This document shows, piece by piece, positions 42,962 through 52,156 of a DNA stretch of 64,000 nucleotides. This DNA comes from Campylobacter sp. RM12651 (lineage in GTDB: Bacteria; Campylobacterota; Campylobacteria; Campylobacterales; Campylobacteraceae). Each line of letters begins with the position of its first letter. The first letter of the stretch is position 1. The position numbers were made by a program, and so were the translations under genes. Location of the stretch: assembly GCF_022369475.1 (NCBI RefSeq), contig NZ_CP059600.1:1859355-1923354 (forward strand). The letters are read 5' to 3'. The notes beneath the pieces are model-generated. The model saw nothing but the letters and a program-made list of their open reading frames with translations. It was not told the origin of the DNA and searched no databases.

Positions 42962-45466
42962 ATGATGAGATCACTTTGGTCTGGAGTATCAGGTCTTCAG
43001 GCACACCAAATAGCAATGGACGTAGAAGGTAATAACATAGCAAACGTTAATACAACAGGCTTTAAGCACTCTCGTGCAAATTTTAGCGACTTGATGAACC
43101 AAACAAGCAAAGTTGCAACAGCTCCACAAGGAGAGCTAGGTGGTAAAAACCCTATGCAAGTTGGACTTGGAACTCAAATTAACTCAATTACTAAGATTTT
43201 TGCTCAAGGAAGTATCCAAACAACTAAGAAAAACACAGACTTAGCTATCCAAGGCGATGGATTTTTCGTAGTAAGCCCTGATGGTGGTAAAACTTATAAA
43301 TATACAAGAAACGGGGACTTCGTTCGTGATGCTTATGGTAACTTCGTTGATAATAATGGTTATATAGCACAAGGTTGGTTAAGAGATGAAGTTACAGGCG
43401 AAGTTGATACGACATCTCCAATTAGAAATATAGTAATAAAACCAGGTCTTACAACCCCTGCAAATCCTACAACATTAGTTAGCTTAAAAGCAAACCTAAA
43501 TTCAGGTAATAGCATAGGTGATAAAAAAACTCCAATCTATCAGCTAGATAGCAATCACGAATGGACTAATATAAACGGCGATGGTATTAAAGTTGATGCG
43601 GGTGTGCATAAAGAAAACGATGTTTCACAAAATAGCTTTATTACAAATAAAAATGGTGAATTACGCTTAAATGAGCGTGGCGTTGATATGGGGGTATTAT
43701 TCAATGCTAGTGGAGAAAGTCTTGGACTTAGAAAAGGTCAAGGAATTTGGGTTAGTTATGCAGAAGCTAGAACTCAACAACTTAATTTAAATGGGGTTGA
43801 TAACAATGGTAAATTTAATGCTCCAGCAAATTTAAATATAGAAATTAATGGCACTCAAATTAGTGGCAGTGTATCAAATGTAGCTGATATAGCAACTGCT
43901 ATTAATGGAGTAAGTGGTAAAACAGGCGTAAGAGCTGATATAGTAAATGGAAATAGACTTATTTTAGTAAATGATAATAAGCAAGGCACAACAGCAGCTA
44001 TGAAAAACATAGTTTTAAGAGCTGGAAATGGTGCAACTCAAGATAACACAGGTCTTTTAAATGCAGCAATAGACCATCAAGATGGCAATGGTGCTAGTAT
44101 TAAAGTAATTACTGCTTATCAATATACTTATGATCCAAACCCAACTAATACAGCACACGCATTAAATGCTAATATGGAAAGAACATTTAATACCACAGAA
44201 GATTTAAGAGAAGCTATGCAAAAAGATGCAAGGCTTTATGTAAATTACGATGGAAGACAAGTAACTGATGCTGATTGGGGCACAACTGGGACTAAAAATG
44301 ATGGAGTTGAAATCATAGTAGATGCTAAAGGACAATTCGTTATCAAAAATCCTAAAGGAGACGCATTTAATGCTGATGATGGCGATGTATTTGATATGAG
44401 CACAGAAGCAATCAACGAAAGAGCTAGATTATTATTTAATGGTAATGGTCAAGGGGTAAATTTTCCTAATGGTATGCAAAGACCACCTTTAATAGCGTGG
44501 GATCAAGCAACTCCAGCAGAACAAGCTCAATTTATTGAACTTAACCCTGTTGTTAAAACTCCGGCAAATGCTAATCAAAACGAAGATGATTTCAATATGT
44601 TCTTAAGCATTAGCAATCTAACAAATCCGGCAAATAATGTTAATGAAAACGATAAGTTTATGAAAACAATGCAAGGTATGCAAGGAGCACTCACAAGTGG
44701 AGATGGAATTCGTCAAACTCAAGGGCTTTATATGAGCGCACATAGTTCAAGTATTGATATATTTGACTCACTTGGGACAAAACACTCAATCAAATATGAC
44801 TTTACAAAAATCGGCTACACAGATGATGGTGGCACAGAGTGGGGAATAGTAATTCAAGTTCCAGAGCCTTGTGAAATCAACATTAGTGGCGAAGGTCCAA
44901 AAAATGTCCTAACAGGAACAATTAGATTTAATAGCGATGGTTCATTACAAGGATTTAGCCCAAGTTCAGTAAGCTTTACAGCAAACAACGGCTCAACTCC
45001 TAATCAAAACATAGATTTTTATTTCGGTAATCCAAATGATTTTGATGGAATTACAAGTTATGATAGAGAGAGCAATACAAGTGGTATTTCTCAAGATGGC
45101 TTTAGTGGTGGGGACTTAAATGGAATTAGAATTGATGAAAGCGGAACGATAATAGGAAGCTTTACGAATGGTAGAAGCTTTGGTCTAGCACAAATTGCGA
45201 TGGCGACATTTACAAATAACGAAGGTTTAGAAGCTGAAGGCGGCAATGTTTTCACTCAAACATCAAACTCAGGTGAGCCAGTAATCGGAGCTGCTACAAC
45301 AGGTGGTCGTGGTAAAATCCAAGCATCTAGCCTTGAAATGTCTAACGTTGATTTAAGCACATCTTTAACAAACTTAATCGTAATTCAAAGGGGTTATCAA
45401 GCAAACTCTAAGACAATTACTACAAGTGATCAAATGCTTAACACACTTTTACAATTAAAACAATAA
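42962..45466 (+). CDS. flgE: Flagellar hook protein FlgE
   Basis: Start at the ATG at 42962 (MMRSLWSGVSGLQ) behind AAGGAT; the upstream in-frame start lacks an RBS. 834 residues, as in C. jejuni. N-terminal rod/hook motif GVSGLQAHQIAMDVEGNNIANVNT and C-terminal SLTNLIVIQRGYQANSK..TSDQMLNTLLQL pair form the D0 domain. Hook subunits connect rod and filament. Expressed from the sigma-54 promoter. Confidence 0.95.
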   Translation: MMRSLWSGVSGLQAHQIAMDVEGNNIANVNTTGFKHSRANFSDLMNQTSKVATAPQGELGGKNPMQVGLGTQINSITKIFAQGSIQTTKKNTDLAIQGDGFFVVSPDGGKTYKYTRNGDFVRDAYGNFVDNNGYIAQGWLRDEVTGEVDTTSPIRNIVIKPGLTTPANPTTLVSLKANLNSGNSIGDKKTPIYQLDSNHEWTNINGDGIKVDAGVHKENDVSQNSFITNKNGELRLNERGVDMGVLFNASGESLGLRKGQGIWVSYAEARTQQLNLNGVDNNGKFNAPANLNIEINGTQISGSVSNVADIATAINGVSGKTGVRADIVNGNRLILVNDNKQGTTAAMKNIVLRAGNGATQDNTGLLNAAIDHQDGNGASIKVITAYQYTYDPNPTNTAHALNANMERTFNTTEDLREAMQKDARLYVNYDGRQVTDADWGTTGTKNDGVEIIVDAKGQFVIKNPKGDAFNADDGDVFDMSTEAINERARLLFNGNGQGVNFPNGMQRPPLIAWDQATPAEQAQFIELNPVVKTPANANQNEDDFNMFLSISNLTNPANNVNENDKFMKTMQGMQGALTSGDGIRQTQGLYMSAHSSSIDIFDSLGTKHSIKYDFTKIGYTDDGGTEWGIVIQVPEPCEINISGEGPKNVLTGTIRFNSDGSLQGFSPSSVSFTANNGSTPNQNIDFYFGNPNDFDGITSYDRESNTSGISQDGFSGGDLNGIRIDESGTIIGSFTNGRSFGLAQIAMATFTNNEGLEAEGGNVFTQTSNSGEPVIGAATTGGRGKIQASSLEMSNVDLSTSLTNLIVIQRGYQANSKTITTSDQMLNTLLQLKQ

Positions 45467-45470
45467 TTCT

Positions 45471-45498
45471 TAGGATTTAAGCTTAGCCTTAAATCCTA
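45471..45498 (+). terminator. Stem-loop after flgE
   Basis: TAGGATTTAAG and CTTAAATCCTA pair over 11 bp with loop CTTAGC, 5 bp after the stop; weak T-run. Confidence 0.65.
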
Positions 45499-45550
45499 TT
45501 TAAAATTTCAAAATTTTCATTATAATAATTAAAATTTATAAAGGATTTTT

Positions 45551-46510
45551 ATGCTTTTTATTTATTATAAAGACAATTTAAATGTATTAAAACGCACTAT
45601 TAATATCAATGAAGAAATACCTGAAAATACTTTATGGGTAGATTTGTTTAATTTCAACCTAGATGAGATTGCTTATATAGAAAATAATTTTAATATTAAA
45701 ATTCCAAACGATGATGAAAAATACAACATAGAAGAAAGTGCGAGATATTGGGAAGAGCAAGATACTATTACTATTAATAATGTGTTTTTAAATAAAGACG
45801 CTCTAAATCAAACAACCACTACAAAAGATACGATTACATTTTTACTAAATAAAAAAGTATTATTTACAATCCGTGCTAGAGAAATTCCGACCTTTGCTTC
45901 TGTAGAAAACATAATTCTAGCAAATCCAACTCATTATAAAAGTGGCTATGAGATATTAAGCGAGATTTTTGATATGAGAGTGGATAAAGATGGAGATGTG
46001 CTAGAGTGGATTGATAAAGTTTCAAGATTGCTAAAAACCGAGATTTTAGAGCAAAAAAATGCTCTTGATTATGATTTTTACCTTGCTAAGATTTCAAATC
46101 TTCAAGATTTAAATATGCAGATTAGGTATTCGTTATTTGAGAAGAAAAAGACCTTATCATCACTTATTAAAAGCGATAAAATAGGCGTTCATATTAAAGA
46201 GAATTTAGACATAATTTTAAAAGATTTAAATTCTTTAATAGATTTTAGCCTTTCGCAACTTGGGATTTTAGATAATATACAGACGATTTTAACTAGCAAA
46301 ATTGACATAGAACAAAACAAAATCATAAAGCTTTTTACCGTTGTTACCGTTGCTATGATGCCGCCTACTTTAATAGGGACAATTTATGGAATGAACTTTG
46401 AGAATATGCCTGAATTAAAATTCCAATATGGGTATTTTATAACCTTGAGCCTAATGATAATCTCTACAATAATACCTATTATATTTTTTAAGAAAAAACG
46501 CTGGTTGTAA
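45551..46510 (+). CDS. corA: CorA-family magnesium/cobalt channel
   Basis: 319 residues. C-terminal two membrane helices with the signature YGMNF (TIYGMNFENMP) between them. Long N-terminal acidic cytoplasmic domain and a stalk helix ('PPTLIGTIYG'). It passes Mg2+ down its gradient across the inner membrane. Ends near a hairpin shared with the flagellin loci. Confidence 0.92.
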   Translation: MLFIYYKDNLNVLKRTININEEIPENTLWVDLFNFNLDEIAYIENNFNIKIPNDDEKYNIEESARYWEEQDTITINNVFLNKDALNQTTTTKDTITFLLNKKVLFTIRAREIPTFASVENIILANPTHYKSGYEILSEIFDMRVDKDGDVLEWIDKVSRLLKTEILEQKNALDYDFYLAKISNLQDLNMQIRYSLFEKKKTLSSLIKSDKIGVHIKENLDIILKDLNSLIDFSLSQLGILDNIQTILTSKIDIEQNKIIKLFTVVTVAMMPPTLIGTIYGMNFENMPELKFQYGYFITLSLMIISTIIPIIFFKKKRWL

Positions 46511-46578
46511 GGGTGGATTTAAAACAATCATAAATATTTTTTATGCTAGTTTTTTGATTTTGCTTAGTTTTTATAAAA

Positions 46579-46600
46579 AAGGTGCTAAGAATAGCACCTT
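46579..46600. terminator. H3-type hairpin downstream of corA
   Basis: AAGGTGCTA (46579-46587) and TAGCACCTT (46592-46600), the same stem as at the three flagellin loci. It has a T-run on the minus strand only, pointing away from the decayed toxin. It may mark the end of the duplicated block or a lost flagellin copy. Confidence 0.55.
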
Positions 46601-46653
46601 AAAATAATTACAATAAAAATATATCGCTAAAATCTAATTTATGTTAAATTATT

Positions 46654-46877
46654 TATTTTGCTATTATTTACAATGCTAATGCAAGTTGGAATTAATATAT
46701 TTTTATCTTTTATACACTAGCACTAAATCATTTTTGATATGATAATCTCTACAATATTTTAAATCACTTGCAATGCGTAGTTTTTATAAATCAGCTCTTA
46801 GACTTTTGTTAGATTTTATCAGCTTTGCTTAGCTTGTTGTATTGTTTTTTTGTATTGCTTTGATAGATGGATTTCAT
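46654..46877 (-). pseudogene. Decayed YafQ/RelE-type toxin, duplicate of 54884-55150
   Basis: The minus strand reads KKLSKADK.. with frame breaks, then CRDYHIKNDLVLVY and TCISIVNNS, which match the intact toxin (CHVKNDLVLIY, LTCINIANHS). Start ATG overlaps the antitoxin relic stop, as in the intact pair. Several stops and frameshifts inactivate it. Confidence 0.75.
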
Positions 46878-47119
46878 ATATTCTTACTATCCATAGCTTT
46901 TTTATACTCATCGTAATTTTTACACTTAATTACATTGCCACTTTCAACTTCTTTTAACGCTTTGTAACACTCATCGCTATTATAGTAATGATTGGCTGGG
47001 TATTCAAGAAATCTTACTTTTTGTTTTTTTAATCTTTATCGGCTCATTAAATGCCTTTACTAATTCTTTTAAAGCCTTTAAAAATACGGATTATTATTTG
47101 TTGTAATTGTTACATTTAT
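46874..47119 (-). pseudogene. Decayed antitoxin, duplicate of 54648-54890
   Basis: The start codon ATG has become ATA (47117-47119) and there is a one-base loss before FLKALKELVKAFNEPIKIKK, which matches the intact antitoxin (FLKALKELAKAFNEPIKIKK). A second frame continues as HYYNSDECYKALKEVESGN to the stop. It confirms that the flagellin-TA block was duplicated. Confidence 0.8.
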
Positions 47120-47236
47120 ATTTGTTACTTTTGTAATCGTTAGTATTATTAAGCGTTAAGTGAAATTCTAATTTTAAATTCTTAAAAGTGTAAAATGTTT
47201 TTTGATTATGTTTTTTAAAAAGTTAAAGAAGTAAAA

Positions 47237-47397
47237 AAGGTGCTAAGAGTAGCACCTTTTTTGTTATTACAAATAATCTTTAAAACTATTGTAATAATCC
47301 TAGTTGTTTTTAAGGCGACAAGCACCTTAAAAACTCCATTCATTAACGCAATAATCTTTATTGCGTTTTTAAAGATAGCCGAAGCTATCTTTAAAAC
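47237..47397 (-). repeat. Modular hairpin array after silent flagellin copy 2
   Basis: Reading on the minus strand after the stop: hairpin H2 (47367-47396, loop CGAA on the plus strand), hairpin Hx (47346-47366), hairpin H1 (47306-47334), a second copy of the flagellin 3'-end motif ATTATTACAATAGTTTT (about 47281-47299), then terminator H3 (about 47237-47260). The expressed locus has the same modules in another order. Confidence 0.8.
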
Positions 47398-49959
47398 TAT
47401 TGTAATAATCTCATTACGTTTTGTTGAACAGCGTTAGCTTGGCTCATTGCATATACACCTGATTGAGCTAGGATTTGGTGCTTACTAAATGTAGCACTCT
47501 CAGATGCAAAGTCAACATCTCTAATATTACTTTCAGCTGATTTAACATTTACTTGAGTAACTGAAATATTATTAACAGTTGAAACAAGTTGGTTTTGCAC
47601 AGAACCAAGGTCACTTCTAATTGCTTCAAGAGCTTTTTGAGCTGATTCAGCAATATTCATCATTGCTTGTGCACCTTTTAAAGTCATTACACCTGCTGCG
47701 TAGCCGTTAGTATTGTCCCCATTATCTCCAGCTTGCCATTCTTCATTGTTAAATCCCATAGCGTCAGCTTGAGCTCTACTAATTGTTGCATTAGTTTCTC
47801 TTAAACTCACTGTTGCTTCGCTAACATTTTTATCAAATCCTAAAGCTGAATTACTTGTAAAGCCATTAGCGTCTTTAACTTCTACTTGAATATCTCTTCC
47901 GTTATTTGAAACAAGGCTTAATCTTCCCATATTAGTTGAGTTAGTTGTATTTAAGCCTATAATTGAGCTAAGACCTTCGTTATTAGGCTCATTTAGACCT
48001 GCTTTAACACCAGCGAAGAATTGTAAATATGAGTGAGCTACCATACCTTGTTGAGCTTCTGCTGTATTCATTGATTTATCAGCAGCTGCATTTACTACTT
48101 CTTCTAATTTTTTAGTTAATTTATCTATAGTAGCGTTAGCATCAGCTTTAGTTGTTTGATTTTTTAAACTAGCAAATAAATCAGTAATTTCTTTAGCTGT
48201 AGTTGGATTAGCACCATTAGTGAATGCCGTATTTGCTAGATTTGCAGCACCTATAGCAGCCACATCAAGATTTTTAAAGTCTACTTCTTTTGCACCAATA
48301 GGCTTAGCAGTTGTTTCAAAAGTTTTTAAATCAGTTCCTAAAGTTTTTACTGCAGTCATATCTGCAGGTGCTGCTTTAGCTGCTGCATCCAATTTACCTT
48401 GTAATGTATTTAAAGCATCATTAACTGTTTTAACATCATCTTTTTGATCGTATGCTGCAAGGTTACCTAACTCTTTATTAGCAGCTGCAGTCGTTGCTGT
48501 TGCATAAGTTTGAGCTGCTGCAGTAATAGCTGTTTGTAAATCATCTTGTTTACCTGCAGCTAATGCGCCTTTATTTGCTGTATTAAATGCATCTAGTTTA
48601 TCAGTGATATCAGCAAAATCAGTTGAATTTTTAATTATATCTTTTAATTTTTCAGCAGCAGCATTACCTTTAACTTTATCTAAATCTTTACCTGCATCAG
48701 CAGCTTCTCCAATATATCCATTTAGTGCTTGAATAGCTGCATCTTTAAACTTATCTAAAGCTTTTTGTTCTTCTGTATGGAAAGCATTATAAGCATTACT
48801 TGCTGCTGTAGCTTGTTTAGTCTTAGTTAAACCATCGTTATAAATAGCTGCATCTTGCACTCCGTGAGCGTTTTTAACATCTCCGAAACTATTTTCCCCA
48901 ACTAAAATACCACCATTATTTGCAGTCCAAGTATCAACTAAACTTAAATCCACACCTTTTTTATTGTTGCCATTTACTGCATCTCTTACTACTAAAGAAT
49001 GAACATCATTAGCTCCATTAGGAACTTTCACATTATCCTCAACCTTAATTCCCCTACCATCTCTATTTGATAATACAAGTCTACCTTTAGTATCTACAGA
49101 AGCTTCTACCCCTGTTTGATCTTTAACAGCATTAATAGCAGCTCTTAAAGCACCATTAGCGTCTTTTTCTTGAACGCTTACTGTTCCGATTTTTACACCA
49201 TTGATTGAGAAATTTGAAGTAGTTTCACCAGCTTTAATAGGTTGCTCAAATGTTGAAATAGCAGTTACACTGGCTTTAATACCTGTCTTATCACTAGCTT
49301 TATTAATTGCTTCTGCTAACGCTCCAAGACCTGTGCTAGCACTTACATCGCCTTTACCATTTGTAAGTTTTACAGGTTCTATTGTCACATCATTAATACC
49401 ATCAACATTTTTAAATGTTACACTAGCAGTTCCTGTCAAATCCGCCGCTCTCACATTATGCCCAGTCTCAAACCTAGTTAAACCAATCTTATCACTTGTA
49501 GTTGCCCCTATACTAGCCTTAACTGTCTCATTTGAATATGCACCAATTTGAAATTCTTTGTTTGAAAACGTTCCACTTAGAAGCTTTTGACCATTGAATG
49601 ATGTAGTATTACCAATATTGTCTAATTCTTCCATAAGTCTTGAAATATCAGCTTGAAGTGAGCGTCTTGTTTCAGTTGTTTGACCATCTTGAGCTGATTG
49701 AATAGCTTTATTCTTAATTGTATCAAGTATTTTTATTTGCTCATCCATAGCCTTATCAGCTGTTTGAATAATACCAATAGCATCATTAGCATTCATAATA
49801 GCTTGACCAAGAGAACTTGCTTGACTTCTTAAACTATCAGCAATTGCCATACCTGAAGCATCATCAGCAGCAGAGTTAATTCTAAAACCTGAGTTTAACT
49901 TGTTTAAAGAACTGTCAATTGATCTATTGTTCATAGATGCGTTTGCATGAGCGCTTAGC
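47397..49959 (-). pseudogene. Silent flagellin cassette 2
   Basis: Flagellin from codon 12 to the native end, with TAG in frame directly before codon 12 and no promoter, RBS or first 11 codons. The first ~505 bp appear identical to the expressed gene (through residue ~180, TRFETGHNV); a long unique central part (Ala/Lys-rich) follows; the last ~100 codons match again. Joined to the expression site it would make ~864 residues, the longest of the three. Orientation is head-to-head with the expressed gene, 2.2 kb away. Open throughout, so a donor or alternative gene rather than a decayed one. A start at the internal Met (49934) would lack the export signal. Confidence 0.86.
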
Positions 49960-49976
49960 TAGTGGGGGTTTGGGGA

Positions 49977-50489
49977 TTAAAGTCTATCCCACATATTCAC
50001 CCCCAAAATATCGCCTAAATCATCTAAAAATATTTCTATATTGCAAGGCTCGATACCAAAGTTTAAAAGCTCCTTGCCTAAATAAATTTGCGTAAATATT
50101 CTAGGGCTTGTTTTTCCATTCTTTTCATACACCTTAAACATATCAGCCCCGTGAAAAGCTCTATTTCTAATCATTCTATAAAGGTTTAAAGCAATTTGCA
50201 CTTGTATGTGTGTATAGATTTCGGCTATTGAGCCATTGTTTATCTTTATTCTATCTTTATTATTAGAGCAGTATTTTCTAAACTCAAATCCTTTACTATT
50301 AAAAACAATATTTTCTAATTTTTCATCAAATATAAGCCTAATCAAAGCCCCTAAACTAGGAGCGCTATGACCTTCGCAAATACTTATATATTCATCTAAA
50401 ACTATATTTTTTACTCTTTTTCTTATTTCGTTTTCAATAGCTAAAATTTTGCCACTAATATGCTTTATAAATAGTATATTTTCAATCAT
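49977..50489 (-). CDS. Abi-like HEPN-domain protein inside the invertible flagellin segment
   Basis: 170 residues, mostly helical, with HEPN motif IRNRAFHGADMF near 120 (R-N-x(4)-H-like). Resembles the Abi-like family; the gene at 42185 is a distant paralogue. Start behind AAAGGTAGG. The stop is 18 bp from the silent flagellin copy 2 boundary. Likely an RNA-targeting defence protein; no partner antitoxin is seen. Confidence 0.65.
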   Translation of the reverse strand: MIENILFIKHISGKILAIENEIRKRVKNIVLDEYISICEGHSAPSLGALIRLIFDEKLENIVFNSKGFEFRKYCSNNKDRIKINNGSIAEIYTHIQVQIALNLYRMIRNRAFHGADMFKVYEKNGKTSPRIFTQIYLGKELLNFGIEPCNIEIFLDDLGDILGVNMWDRL

Positions 50490-50542
50490 TTTAACCTACC
50501 TTTAAGCAAATATTAATCAATTTTGTATAACATCTCATCACA

Positions 50543-50720
50543 TCTTAGGGGCGAATGGGTCGCCCCCCGCTTTTGCGGGTCTTTCATCAAAACTTTTCAC
50601 AAATATTTCACATTTTTTAATTTTGTTGACTTATTAGAATAAAAAATGTTAATATATTTCCGACAGTTCCCTAAGAGCCTCTTAACAATGCGCAACCCTT
50701 AAGGACTTTAAAAGCTGATT
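50543..50720 (+). ncRNA. Possible structured RNA upstream of the Abi_2 remnant
   Basis: GC-rich tandem hairpins (GGGGCGA/TCGCCCC at 50548-50566 and CCCGC/GCGGG at 50566-50579) stand out in an AT-rich region. TCTTAGGG (50543-50550) can pair with CCCTAAGA about 120 bp later, and TAAGAG/CTCTTA lies next to it. AbiF-type genes are known to be preceded by a conserved RNA; this may be one. No transcript evidence. Confidence 0.4.
50598..50616 (+). repeat. 19-bp direct repeat, first copy
   Basis: CACAAATATTTCACATTTT is repeated exactly at 51858-51876. The pair brackets the Abi_2 remnant and the NYN gene (about 1.24 kb). Confidence 0.8.
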
Positions 50721-50997
50721 ATGGATAAAAAAACATATAATAAACCCCACAGAACTTGGCAAGAACAATTAAAATTGTTAAGATCTAAAAATTTAACTAT
50801 TTTAAATGAAGATTTTGCTTTAGAAAAATTAAGAAATTTAAATTATTACAGATTAAGTGCATATTTTTTACCTTTTTATGATGATAATAAGAATTTTATT
50901 AAAAATACCATTATGGGCAATTGTAGAAGTAATGTCGTTTGGCACTTTATTTAAAATAAAACACCAATATGAAAGAAAAAACAATAAATATTATTAA
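50721..50997 (+). pseudogene. Abi_2 (AbiD/AbiF-like) gene, internally deleted
   Basis: The first part encodes HRTWQEQLKLLRSKN and LRNLNYYRLSAYFLPFYDD, typical of the Abi_2 N-terminus. In the next frame PLWAIVEVMSFGTLFK follows, a motif normally ~80 residues further on. So a central piece is deleted and the frame is shifted; the C-terminal half is also missing. Not functional. Confidence 0.8.
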
Positions 50998-51012
50998 ATA
51001 AATAAAATTGTA

Positions 51013-51678
51013 TTAAGACTTTTTTCTCGGTAGCGTTGTTTTTAGATAATCAATATGTTCTGCTAAATCTTCTCTTATTTTCATATGCATTGGATCAAGC
51101 ACAAAATGAAGCCCTTCTTTTCTAGCTAATTTAGCAGCAGGGACAAAATCACTGTCTCCAGAAATTAACACTATTGTATCCACCAATTTTTTATAGCTTA
51201 AATGAGCAACATCTAAACCTATTTTCATATCAATACCCTTTTGTTTTGCTTTATAATGTAAGTCATCAGCACCAATATCATCAAATTGTATTTTACCCTT
51301 TAATAAATCATCATATTTATCGCTATTAATTTGCCATTTTGCATTTTTTTCATCTAAATATCCAAACCTAAGTGCAAAACAAGGTAAATTTATAATTTCT
51401 TTGTGAAGGTTATTTCTTAGTTCAGCTACAGGACTATTTGATAAATCAATAGATTTTTTACTTATTGGATTATGGCATTTTTTCATAAGCGGCTTACAAT
51501 CATAAAAATATATTCTATAAAGCATTTCAAAGTCCTTATCAATATGCTTCATACAATGTATTTGCAAGGCTTTTGCTAGTGTCTTGTAATCCAAATCTTG
51601 AGTTCTTACTTTAAAAAATTGACAATACATTTTGATATAAAACTCACCATCAACTAATATTGCAACTTTTCTTTTCAT
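51013..51678 (-). CDS. NYN-domain (LabA/DUF88-like) putative ribonuclease
   Basis: 221 residues. PIN-like fold motifs: AILVDGEFYIK near the N-terminus (first Asp), KIGLDVAHLSYKK and VLISGDSDFVPAAKLARKEG (central acidic residues). NYN proteins are metal-dependent RNases. Lies within the invertible segment and between the 19-bp repeats with the Abi_2 remnant; possibly a defence or RNA-turnover gene. Confidence 0.8.
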   Translation of the reverse strand: MKRKVAILVDGEFYIKMYCQFFKVRTQDLDYKTLAKALQIHCMKHIDKDFEMLYRIYFYDCKPLMKKCHNPISKKSIDLSNSPVAELRNNLHKEIINLPCFALRFGYLDEKNAKWQINSDKYDDLLKGKIQFDDIGADDLHYKAKQKGIDMKIGLDVAHLSYKKLVDTIVLISGDSDFVPAAKLARKEGLHFVLDPMHMKIREDLAEHIDYLKTTLPRKKS

Positions 51679-51692
51679 TATCTTCCTTTTTT

Positions 51693-51719
51693 AAGCCTAG
51701 GTCAAGAACGCCTAGGCTT
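51693..51719. repeat. 9-bp stem-loop upstream of the NYN gene
   Basis: AAGCCTAGG (51693-51701) and CCTAGGCTT (51711-51719) are perfect arms with a 9-base loop, in the leader of the NYN gene. Confidence 0.5.
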
Positions 51720-51857
51720 TAATGCTAAGGGTTTGCTAGTTTATAAATGTCTTAAACAGGTACTGCCAAAGCATATTGAACCCATTCTAAAAATTAACAG
51801 TTAATGATTAGTAATTAAATATTCAATGTTCAAGCATTGATTAAGTCCTTTATAACA

Positions 51858-51876
51858 CACAAATATTTCACATTTT
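51858..51876 (+). repeat. 19-bp direct repeat, second copy
   Basis: CACAAATATTTCACATTTT, exact match to 50598-50616. Together the copies frame the NYN gene and the Abi_2 remnant, as after insertion by homologous or illegitimate recombination. Confidence 0.8.
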
Positions 51877-51952
51877 CACAAGTTTTTCACAAAATCCTAA
51901 TTCTAATTTCAAATTCCGTGAAATTTTGCACTCTCAAATCCTATTCATTTCG

Positions 51953-52025
51953 GTTAGCTCGTTTAAAAACGAGCTAACACAAGGCTTTTTACGATTTTTT
52001 CCTAACAGAAAAAATCACAAAAAGC
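51953..52025. repeat. Two strong stem-loops just upstream of the flagellin promoter
   Basis: GTTAGCTCGTTT/AAACGAGCTAAC (51953-51978) is a perfect 12-bp stem. Next, arms at 51983-52001 and 52007-52025 pair over 19 positions with one AC/AC internal bulge. No T-runs. They stand ~50 bp before the sigma-28 promoter and could insulate it or assist recombination. The rest of the 478-bp gap between the NYN start and the flagellin start shows no gene. Confidence 0.6.
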
Positions 52026-52077
52026 CACCTATCCCCACATCACAATCACATTTTTAAAAATTTTTTCACATCACCCC

Positions 52078-52104
52078 TAAAGTTATTTTTTAGCACACCG
52101 ATAT
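52078..52104 (+). promoter_or_regulatory. Sigma-28 promoter of the expressed flagellin
   Basis: TAAAGTT (52078-52084) and CCGATAT (52098-52104), with 13 bp between, fit the Campylobacter sigma-28 (FliA) pattern of flaA. The start codon follows 52 bp downstream. Confidence 0.88.
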
Positions 52105-52156
52105 AGTTGTAACTTGATAAGGAAATCAAGACAATTATTTTTTTAAGGAGAAAATT

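Noticed and set aside
49201-49551. Plus-strand frame in the shared flagellin 5' block
   Set aside because: Shadow of the flagellin frame; hydrophobic composition is that expected from its reverse reading.
47397-49934. Reading silent flagellin 2 as a normal gene
   Set aside because: Same truncation, same in-frame TAG and no promoter, as for copy 1.
36217-50566. Poly-G/poly-C phase-variation tracts typical of Campylobacter
   Set aside because: The longest runs noticed are G5 (in TAGTGGGGG) and C6; none is in a coding frame in a way that suggests slippage. Only the A7 in mcrB was kept.
50548-50579. tRNA or tmRNA in the GC-rich piece
   Set aside because: Only two short hairpins; no cloverleaf, anticodon arm or CCA end could be built.
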